Source of the DNA: an uncultured Clostridia bacterium
GTDB taxonomy: Bacteria; Bacillota; Clostridia; UMGS1810
DNA length: 64,000 nucleotides
Assembly (NCBI GenBank): GCA_934463165.1
Contig: CAKSJG010000016.1
Span: 1-64,000 of the forward strand
Reading direction: 5' to 3'
Positions 42,938-51,900 of the stretch are shown here, piece by piece; position 1 is the first letter of the stretch; every line of letters starts with the position of its first letter. The notes below the pieces were generated by a model. That model ran no database searches. It saw only the letters and a list, made by a program, of their open reading frames with translations, and was not told where the DNA came from. The position numbers and the translations under genes were made by a program.

Positions 42938-45900
42938 ATGAGAAGAATTTCAGCTAAAGTATTTTCGATTTTTATGTCGGCATTATTGGCATTTAACATT
43001 GCGCCGTCGGTCAGCTTTGCCGAATCGGGCTCTTCACTTCCGTTTAAGCCCGATTTTTCTTCCGAAATCGGAAAAGCGCCCTCGGAAATGGATTATATAG
43101 TTGAAGACGGAAGCATAACCGTTGAAAGCTACTACGGCAGAAATGTCATTTACGTGAAAAACAATTCCGACGGCAAGCCTGCACAGCTTTCAAAGCAGTT
43201 TGACCCCGTCTCCGATACGGGCATAGCCGTTCAATTTTCATATATGCAGCGCTATGCAAAGCAGGATGACGCAACCGTTTTTGCACTCACAAGCGGAAGC
43301 AAAGAAATAATAAATCTTAAAACAAAAAACGGTGACATAGTAAGCGTCGGTAAAGACGGCACAACCGGTGTTATCGTAGAAAAATATTCCGCAAATAAGT
43401 GGTATGATTTTTCTTTTGACATAGACCTTAAGGAAAAAACGTTCGCAGTCAGCGTAAATTCGGGCAAAACATTTAAAAATCTTTCGTTTTATACCGATTC
43501 CGCATCTGCCGACGGAATAAAATTCATGACTCGGTATTCACCCGGATTTGCAATTGCCGATATTGCTGTTGCAACCGATGAAAAATCAGACGTTATGGAA
43601 ATATCCGGCTCCGATACCATGAACGTGCGCAAAAGCAGCGATTCGGTATATGAATATGAAGCGGTTTTGTATGATAACTTCGGCAATAAGGTGAAAAATG
43701 CCGAATATTCATGGTCTACGTATCCCCAAACGATAAACGGTATCGGCAAAAGCACCGACGGCGGTAAAATTACTTTCACTGTCGGCAGCACATCAGATTA
43801 CCGCGGTGTTGTGACTTTGTCGGTCACGGCAAACGGAATTACGGCCGTGAAATATATAACCGTCGTTAATCAGCAGATTGCCGAAATGAGTTTTGAGGGG
43901 GCATATAAAATTGCTTACGGAGTGGAAGACGGCAACAGCTTTGCGCTGGATATTAATATGTACAGCAAAGACAGCGAGCTGCTCGATGATGAAGACGTTG
44001 AATGGAAAATCACATGCAATACGGACGGAGTTACGTTTACAAAAGAACCGTCAAGGCTTATTATCACCGTTTCAAAAGAGCTTCCGAATATGGATGTGAT
44101 AAATATAAAGGCTGTGCTTAAAAGCAACAAGAGCATAATAGCCGAGAGAAATATATATACATATCCGAGCAATCTGTATAACATCGATAAGTCAAGATTT
44201 GATACCATGCTTGAGTCGGTTGATTATCTGACAAACACACTTGCGAAGAATCCGTGTAATGACGCACCGCTTTTTTCATCGTATATCAACCTGAAAGCAG
44301 GAAGACCGTATCTTGTTCCGTCATGGTTTGACGGTTATAAATATGTTACGAATCTTGCCAACGATTCCGTAATGTATAAGGTTTTTGACGCGCTTACAGC
44401 CGTTACCGGAGATGAAAAATACACTGAAATGACCGATGCCACATATAATTGGTATCTTAAAAACGAAATAGACGAAAAAAGTCACCTCGGCTTCTGGGGC
44501 GGACACTGTATGGTGTATCTTGACACTTTGAAAGAGCAAAAAGCGCGCCGCGGTCCGAATGATCCGAATGCCACATATCAATATCATGAGCTTAAGGACC
44601 ACGCATTCTATTGGAATCCGTTTTTCAGACTTAATCAAAAAAAAGCAACCGAAATGGTGCGCGGAGTATGGAACGCGCATGTTATGGACTGGAGTAACCT
44701 GATGTTTAACAGACACGGCGTTTACGGGCAGACTCATTCCGATAACGGCAACTGGGCGAAAGCGTATGAATTTAATCCTCCCACGGAATTTGTCAGACTG
44801 ACCGAAGGCGTTGGCTTCAGGTCGAGTGCAAACGATTTTGCGAGCGCCGCAGCGGAATTATATGCAGAAACGGGCGATGAAAATGCAAAAAGATGGGCAT
44901 ACAATATTCTTGCGTCGTTTTACTCTTTGAGAAACCCCGAAACCCACATAGCCGTAACGCAGTTTACAACGGCTCATAGGGCTAAGGGCGCTCAGGATCC
45001 CGATGTTATCTACCCCGGATGGTGGAAAGAAGAAAGAAATGACGGCCCTGCAACACTTACAACCATGGGAGACAGATTTTTTAATCAGTTTGCGGATGAT
45101 TTGGTAGCTCAGGGCTTTTATACCGAAGAGGATAAAAAGACCGATAAAATGACAGAGGGAAACATGGCAAGTTTTCAGGCAAATTCGATTTTAAAGGATT
45201 TTTATGTTGCGGAAAGGCTCGGCGATGATACCGAAGAGGGAAAAATGCTGAAAAAATATGCAACACAGCATACAGCGGGATATCTCAGATATTTCTGGAT
45301 TGAAAACACAAACACATTTAAGTATGGTATGATAGACGGTACAGATCTTTATGACTTTTATCCGAACCGTAACGGATATTACGGAACCGGATATTACGGA
45401 GCTCACCGCCGTTATTCCAACGGTCACCTTAAAAATACGGATGTTAACAGATTTTATCTGGCATGCAAATGCTACAGATACGCCGTTACCGATCCCGAGC
45501 TTGCGGATGATGCAAAAATCCTGAAAAAATTTATTGATTATTATGCAAACAGCGTATACCGTATAGGAAGCATCGGCAATGAAACAATAGGCGATGATGG
45601 CACAAAGCTTGAAAAATCGGCAACATACAGTCATCCGCTGCTTATACTTTGCCTGATTGATCTTTACAAGGCAAGCGGAAATAAGGAATTTCTTTCCCTT
45701 GCAAGAAACATTGCGACAAATTTCTATAATGAATACTATATAAACGGCGTATATTTTTCTCCGAGTCTGTATATAGCAAATAAACCCACGGTAGAGCCCG
45801 GAGGAAACTATATTTATCTGTTCGGCGGGACAAACGCCCTCGGTTATCATGCGCTTATTGCGCTTGAAGCTACCCTTTGCGGAATTGAAGATAAAATACC

Positions 45901-46270
45901 GCAGTATGAAATTTTTGAAGGATATTATGAGGAATATTTCCGTGATGAATACGATAATGCTACAACCATGACCGACAGAGACTGGATCAGTTCACGTTAT
46001 TTACCCGATGTTAATATTGAAAAGGTATACTGTGAAGACGAAATTCACTTAAAGGTCGGCGAAGAACGCACGCTTGAATTCGGCTATTATCCCGAAGATT
46101 ATACGGAAGATGAGAATATTGCATGTGTCAATAAATATAAAAACACCGTTCACTATAACGAAAAGAACTCATCCGTTATCGGAAAATCCAAAGGCGAGGC
46201 GGAGCTGATATTTTATGCCGGCTCAAACAGGGTCGAACACAGAGTCAGGGTTATTGTTGAGGAGGAATAG
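42938..46270 (+). CDS. Secreted 1110-residue protein, candidate polysaccharide lyase or hydrolase
   Basis: ATG at 42938 with AGGAGG upstream. Signal peptide to about residue 29, then a LamG-like beta-sandwich (30-215), Ig-like strands (216-410), a helix-rich domain (about 415-1015) and a final Ig-like domain (1025-1110). The helical domain has many aromatic and His residues, such as W-N-A-H-V-M-D-W-S-N-L near residue 578 and N-R-H-G-V-Y-G, plus G-W-W-K-E-E-R-N-D-G near residue 690. Such helical toroids occur in polysaccharide lyases. A GH105 enzyme further along needs a lyase product, which supports a lyase role, but I do not recognise a CAZy family. No SLH domain or sortase motif is seen. 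Confidence 0.8.
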   Translation: MRRISAKVFSIFMSALLAFNIAPSVSFAESGSSLPFKPDFSSEIGKAPSEMDYIVEDGSITVESYYGRNVIYVKNNSDGKPAQLSKQFDPVSDTGIAVQFSYMQRYAKQDDATVFALTSGSKEIINLKTKNGDIVSVGKDGTTGVIVEKYSANKWYDFSFDIDLKEKTFAVSVNSGKTFKNLSFYTDSASADGIKFMTRYSPGFAIADIAVATDEKSDVMEISGSDTMNVRKSSDSVYEYEAVLYDNFGNKVKNAEYSWSTYPQTINGIGKSTDGGKITFTVGSTSDYRGVVTLSVTANGITAVKYITVVNQQIAEMSFEGAYKIAYGVEDGNSFALDINMYSKDSELLDDEDVEWKITCNTDGVTFTKEPSRLIITVSKELPNMDVINIKAVLKSNKSIIAERNIYTYPSNLYNIDKSRFDTMLESVDYLTNTLAKNPCNDAPLFSSYINLKAGRPYLVPSWFDGYKYVTNLANDSVMYKVFDALTAVTGDEKYTEMTDATYNWYLKNEIDEKSHLGFWGGHCMVYLDTLKEQKARRGPNDPNATYQYHELKDHAFYWNPFFRLNQKKATEMVRGVWNAHVMDWSNLMFNRHGVYGQTHSDNGNWAKAYEFNPPTEFVRLTEGVGFRSSANDFASAAAELYAETGDENAKRWAYNILASFYSLRNPETHIAVTQFTTAHRAKGAQDPDVIYPGWWKEERNDGPATLTTMGDRFFNQFADDLVAQGFYTEEDKKTDKMTEGNMASFQANSILKDFYVAERLGDDTEEGKMLKKYATQHTAGYLRYFWIENTNTFKYGMIDGTDLYDFYPNRNGYYGTGYYGAHRRYSNGHLKNTDVNRFYLACKCYRYAVTDPELADDAKILKKFIDYYANSVYRIGSIGNETIGDDGTKLEKSATYSHPLLILCLIDLYKASGNKEFLSLARNIATNFYNEYYINGVYFSPSLYIANKPTVEPGGNYIYLFGGTNALGYHALIALEATLCGIEDKIPQYEIFEGYYEEYFRDEYDNATTMTDRDWISSRYLPDVNIEKVYCEDEIHLKVGEERTLEFGYYPEDYTEDENIACVNKYKNTVHYNEKNSSVIGKSKGEAELIFYAGSNRVEHRVRVIVEEE

Positions 46271-46273
46271 ATT

Positions 46274-48898
46274 TTGAAAAAAATAATAGCAATCACAATC
46301 TGCCTTTGCATGATATTTTCCGTGAATATTTCGTTTGCGGAATCGGGCGGCAATGCTGAATATGACGGCGCTTTTGGGCTGCTTTCCGGTCTCGGAATCG
46401 TAACCGGGTATCCGGACGGAAGCTTTCACGGCGAGTATAATATCACAAGGGCGGAGTTCGCGGCTCTTATCTGCCGCTTAAACGGCGCGGAAGAAGCGGC
46501 AAAAAATTACGGAGGTCAAAACCGATTCAGCGATATCTCGGCGGATGACTGGTATGTCGGTTATGCCAACTATGCCGCAGGCGCCGGCTTCATGGTAGGC
46601 TACGGCGAAAATATCTTCGGCGGCTCCGATAACGTGACGTATAACCAGGCAATAAAGACGGTTGTCTGCCTGCTCGGTTACGGCAGCGCCGCAGAGCAGA
46701 GCGGCGGATATCCGAACGGTTATCTCACTCTTGCAAAGAATTTAAAGATACTTAAAAATGTTAAAACAGGAGATAACGAGGCATTAAGAGGAGACGTTGC
46801 GATTCTCATTGCAAACAGCCTTTCGGCTTATATTGCCGATGTTTCGTACGGTGATGAAAACAAGGTTGAAATCGGCACAAAAACTCTTGTCTCCGAGCTC
46901 GGCTACGATGTTTTCACAGGCGTTGCGGAAGCCGTTCCGGGCATAAGCTCTGATTCGGGCACGGATATATCCGCCGATGAAATAATGATCGGCGGCAAGG
47001 TATATAAAAATCTCATGGGAGACGCGTCTCATCTTTTCGGGCTCACGGTTGAATTTTATGTGGATTCCGACAGCTCAAAGTCAAGACCGCATATGGTATA
47101 TGCCTACGCAACAGACGGAGGCGGAATAACAATCGATGCCGATGATATCATATCTATAGCCTCGGGCAAGATAGAATACACCGAAAACGACAGAGACAAA
47201 ACCGCCGATATTTCAAACGCGAGAGTAATATATAACGGCAGACCGCTTATGACATCGGACATCGAGGGCAAAGACCTCACCCCGAAAAACGGCAGCGTTA
47301 CTCTTATCGACAGCGACAAAAGCGGCGGATATGAAATGGTTGTCATTTGGGAATATACCGATATCACGTTTAAAAGCATGTCGGATGACTGCATATACGG
47401 CAAATATCAAAGAAGCGTCAAGCTTCCCGAAAACAGCACGGAGACGAGCACGCTTATATACTGTAACAAAAATCTGATATCACGCGATGAATTAAAAACG
47501 GGAGATGTGCTGAGCGTTTATCCGAGCAAAGACGGCATGGCGCTCAGAATCATAGTTTCGCGCAGCAGCGCGGAGGGCAGATTTTCCGCATCGGATGACG
47601 ATTATTACTATCTTGACGGCAAGGATAAATATGAACTTTCGGACGCATACAAAGAGCTTGTCGAATCATCCGAAAAAAGAATAGACGCACCTGTTTTGGG
47701 TGACAATGTCCGCTTTTATCTTAACGCATACGGCAAAATTGCCGATTCCGAAATTCTTTCGGAGGACGGCGGCGGAGAGAAATACGGCTTTCTTGTTGCA
47801 ATAAGCGAGCCGAGCGGCATAAGCAGTGAGACGAGCTTTAAGATTTTAAATACCGACAATGAATACATAACCGTTAAAATTAAGGACGGCAAAAAAATAA
47901 AATTCGGCCGCAGTGAGTCGGGTTCATACAGCGTGACGAGGCTTTCGTCGGATGAAGTATATAACGCTTTGGACGGCGACGGAAAATTTTCTTCACTGCT
48001 TGTAAAGTATGACTGCAAAGACGACGCTTTAACGGAGCTTTATCTTTCAGACACTCTCGGTGAGATAAGCGTTTGGGATAAAAACAATACCACGTCCGAG
48101 AGAGGAACATATTCCGGAAAGCTGTTTATTGATAAGTATATTATCGATGATGAAACCTATGCTTTTTATGCTCCGACGAATGCAACCGAAGATGACTACA
48201 GGTCGGGCAATGCAATGAAGCTGATGACAAACGGAAGTACCTACAGAACAAGGATATACGACGTTAAAAACGGCCATGTCGGCTGTGTGGTAATAGCTCC
48301 GTCTCTTGCCGCATCAACGGGAAATAAATATGCAATAAGCCGCGCCAACGATCCGCTTATGCTTGTTACCGGCTTCGGAAGCATGAATGCATCCGACGGC
48401 AACGAATATAAATACATTCGCGGCTATGTAAACGGCGAGGAAAAGGATGTTTTGGTCCGCGATAATCTTGAAAATAACTCCGATGACTTTGCCGAGCTTA
48501 AAAACGGAATGGTCATTCAGTATAAGATGAACAGCGACGAAAAGAAGTATGCAAGCTTTGCCGATAATCCCGACTATATGATAATGTATAAAAAGGTTGC
48601 GGATCTTTCCGGTAATGTTTCGGATTCGATCCTCTGGAACGGCGAGGGTGTTGAAATGACAAATGCCGTTATGAGAACTCTCATCGGCACAATATCATAC
48701 ATTGACAGCGATAATGTGATAATCGATGTCGGCGGTGAGCAATATCCGATAGTGCTCACGGACTATGCAACCGTTCTGGAATACGACTCCGGCAAGAAAC
48801 AGACCGAAAAATCATCATCCGATGAGCTTGCCGAGGGCAAAAGGGTGTTTGTCCGTCAGCGTTATAACAACACACGCGAAATAATTGTTTTGAAATAG
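46274..48898 (+). CDS. SLH-domain surface protein, 874 residues
   Basis: TTG start at 46274 with GAGGAGGAATAG upstream. Signal peptide to about residue 23, then about three SLH units (residues of about 27-200: L-G-I-V-T-G-Y-P-D-G-S-F, I-T-R-A-E-F-A-A-L-I, A-G-F-M-V-G-Y-G). The remaining 650 residues are beta-rich repeats of unknown family, for instance with S-R-D-E-L-K-T-G-D-V-L-S-V near residue 405, rich in Asp, Ser and Gly. No catalytic motif is recognised. The SLH units anchor it to the cell wall next to the other locus proteins. It starts three bases after the previous stop, so it is translationally coupled. Confidence 0.85.
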   Translation: MKKIIAITICLCMIFSVNISFAESGGNAEYDGAFGLLSGLGIVTGYPDGSFHGEYNITRAEFAALICRLNGAEEAAKNYGGQNRFSDISADDWYVGYANYAAGAGFMVGYGENIFGGSDNVTYNQAIKTVVCLLGYGSAAEQSGGYPNGYLTLAKNLKILKNVKTGDNEALRGDVAILIANSLSAYIADVSYGDENKVEIGTKTLVSELGYDVFTGVAEAVPGISSDSGTDISADEIMIGGKVYKNLMGDASHLFGLTVEFYVDSDSSKSRPHMVYAYATDGGGITIDADDIISIASGKIEYTENDRDKTADISNARVIYNGRPLMTSDIEGKDLTPKNGSVTLIDSDKSGGYEMVVIWEYTDITFKSMSDDCIYGKYQRSVKLPENSTETSTLIYCNKNLISRDELKTGDVLSVYPSKDGMALRIIVSRSSAEGRFSASDDDYYYLDGKDKYELSDAYKELVESSEKRIDAPVLGDNVRFYLNAYGKIADSEILSEDGGGEKYGFLVAISEPSGISSETSFKILNTDNEYITVKIKDGKKIKFGRSESGSYSVTRLSSDEVYNALDGDGKFSSLLVKYDCKDDALTELYLSDTLGEISVWDKNNTTSERGTYSGKLFIDKYIIDDETYAFYAPTNATEDDYRSGNAMKLMTNGSTYRTRIYDVKNGHVGCVVIAPSLAASTGNKYAISRANDPLMLVTGFGSMNASDGNEYKYIRGYVNGEEKDVLVRDNLENNSDDFAELKNGMVIQYKMNSDEKKYASFADNPDYMIMYKKVADLSGNVSDSILWNGEGVEMTNAVMRTLIGTISYIDSDNVIIDVGGEQYPIVLTDYATVLEYDSGKKQTEKSSSDELAEGKRVFVRQRYNNTREIIVLK

Positions 48899-48910
48899 GA
48901 GGGCGGAAAA

Positions 48911-51900
48911 ATGTTTAACAAAAAGCTTTATGCAAAATTGATTTCAATGTGTCTCTGTTTGTCCATGGCTCCGTTTTCCGTTTTATGCCATGCGCAGGAT
49001 AACGGCGGCTCCGATGCGCAAGGCGCATACGAACAGCAAGCCGCATTTGAATCATCGGCGGAAATATCCGATACGGAAGAATTTATAAATAACGAGAAAC
49101 AGGATTCCGATAATGAGATAATAACCCTTGCCGCAAGCGCGGTAGGCAATGCGGATATTAAAAACGAGGTGTATAAAAGCCTTGATTTTTCGGATGCGTC
49201 GGATGTCACCTTGAACGGCGGTGCGTCAATCGGCAAGGTTGCGGAAGAAAATCACAGAGCTGTGCTTGAGCTCCCCGAGGGCTCGGGCGCGTCACTGCTT
49301 TCGGATTTTGCCTCCGTCTCCGTATGGGACGGCGAGACGGCCGAAACCGATTGGTATGATGACGATAAATCTGAGTTTACGCTCACAAGAGCTTCGCAGC
49401 TTGCAGGCCTTGCGGTTTTGGTAAACAGGGGTATCACATTTAAAGGAAAAACCGTGCGTCTCGGCGCAGATATGGATTTTGACGGTAAGGAATGGACGCC
49501 GATCGGCTACGGACATATGACAAACTGGAAGCCGGATTCTGCAAATGTAAGCTTTTGCGGAGCGTTTGACGGCGGCTGGCATACGATAAAAAATGTGTAT
49601 ATCTCAAAAGAAAATTCCGCGTCGCTCGGTTTCTTCGGCTCAACGAGCAACGCAAGCATAAAAAATCTGATATTTAAGGATTTTAAAGCAGCCGTAAGGT
49701 TTACAACCAACAAGCAAAAACGTTCTCAGATTATAGGCGGCCTCACGGGTATTGCCGAGAGAACCGCAATTGAGAACTGCGCAATAATTGACTTTGAGCA
49801 TATCAACGTATCGTCAAAGGCAAATAATTTTTTGGGCTACGGTGAGGGCTCCGCGGGCGGTTTTTCAGGCTTTATGTACGGCGGAACGCTTAAAAATTCA
49901 TACGTAATCAACGCCCGTTTTGAATGTTCAAACGATGCATACAAAGCTCCGCTTTACGGCAGAGTTTCAAACACAACGACGACAAACTGCTACATAGGCG
50001 GAGAAATTCATCTCATAGACGGCAGGGGCGAAAACGATCAGCTTCCCTACGGTATGAGCGGAAATGACGGCTGTAAGTATAACGGAGTATATTCCACAAC
50101 GAAGCTTACAGAGGGTAAAAATTTAGAGGGGACGATTTATACAATAGTTGATGAAGATACCCTTAAAAATTCTCTTGTCGGAAACGGCCTGAAAGCACCT
50201 TTTGTAAATGATACCGAGGGAATAAACGGCGGATATCCTCACACGGATTTTTACAGATCTCTCGGCAAAAAGAACATATATGCCGAATTTCTGCCCGAAG
50301 AGGGAAGCGAATTCAGGCTCATTGCAAAAGATAAAAACGGCGCCGAATCAGCTTTCGTAACAATCGGTTCGGCAGAGGTGAATCCCGGCGAATGGAACAC
50401 GCTTTCTCTCCGTCTTGATTTCGGCACAAAGAGCATAAATTACAGCATAAACGGCGGCTCTTGGCATACGGCGGAAATCACGGGCGGCGAATATTCATCG
50501 CTCAAAATAGAATCCGCACGCGGAAAAACTCTTTTTGACAATATGACACTCGGCAACGATTATTATGATGAGCTCATATATGCCAAAAATGAAACCGACG
50601 CATATCTGGAATCGGCAAACCCCGAAAAATTTGAGGGCTTTGAGCTTCCGACAGAGATAAACGGCAGATCCGTAACATGGAAAAGCTCCGATACGGAAGC
50701 CGTATCCGATGACGGTATGACGGTTACAAAGCAGAGCTGGCCGCAGGATGTAACCCTCACCGCCGAGATAATCCTCAATTCATACGATATTATCCGAAAT
50801 GCGTCCGTCAGCATTGAATACAGCGTTGTCGTTCCGCCGGTTGATGGTCTTTCCGACAAAGAGAAAGCGGAGGCGATAGTAAATAAATATCTGACGGATA
50901 AAAAACTTTCGGACGAAAAACATGACTATATAACAAAAGACCTGAAAGCTCTTCCGACAAAGGTCGGTGACTGTACAATCGAATGGGCTTCGACAAATGA
51001 GGATTATGTATCAAATGACGGAAAGGTAACTCTTCCGTATGAAGATAACGAAAATCTCACAATGATTGCAACCGTAAAATGCGGCGGGGAGATCGCGGTA
51101 AAGGAATTTTCGCTCACGGTAATCAGCGTTGATAACCTCCTTGACGCGGCAAAAAGCGCGCTTGATTATAAGGATCTCACAAATGAGACAAACACGCAGA
51201 TAAAAAGCGACCTTATTCTTCCGAAGAACGGCCTTTACGGCACAAAGATTGAGTGGGCTTCGTCAAATATGTCTCTGATTGATTCCGACGGATTTGTAAC
51301 AAGATCCGACAGCAACGAGACCGTAACCGTAACGGCAATATTTACTCTTTTGGGCCGCAGCACCGAAAAGGACTTTTATTTTAACGTTATGCTTTCGGAC
51401 GCTGTAATGCTTGATGCAGACGTCAACGCATTTGTGTTTAACAAAACCGAGGCGGCCGAGAGCTTCACTCTTCCGGTTCTGTGTCCGCTTTATAAAACGG
51501 TAATAAAATGGTCGAGCGACAGCAGCGTGATTAATATAATCGGCGCCGACGCAACCGTAACACGCCCGTCATATAACGGCTCCGATGCAATTGTAACACT
51601 GACGGCAAGGTTTGTTCAGGGAACTGAAGAGACATCACGGACGTATTTGGTCCGCGTTCCGAGGATGAAAACAGACGAAGAGCTTGTTGATGACTGCCTT
51701 GCTTTTATCACCTGGAACGAGATAAACATCTGCCCGGATACCGATGTCCGCGAAAACTTCTCACTTCCGCTTGTATATGACGAGGGAGTTCGGTGCACAT
51801 GGGCATCGAGTGATGAATCAACCGTTACAAACGAAGGCATCGTAATCAGACCCGGCGTCGGAGAGGAAAACAAAACCTGCTCCCTTACGGTTACCGCGGT

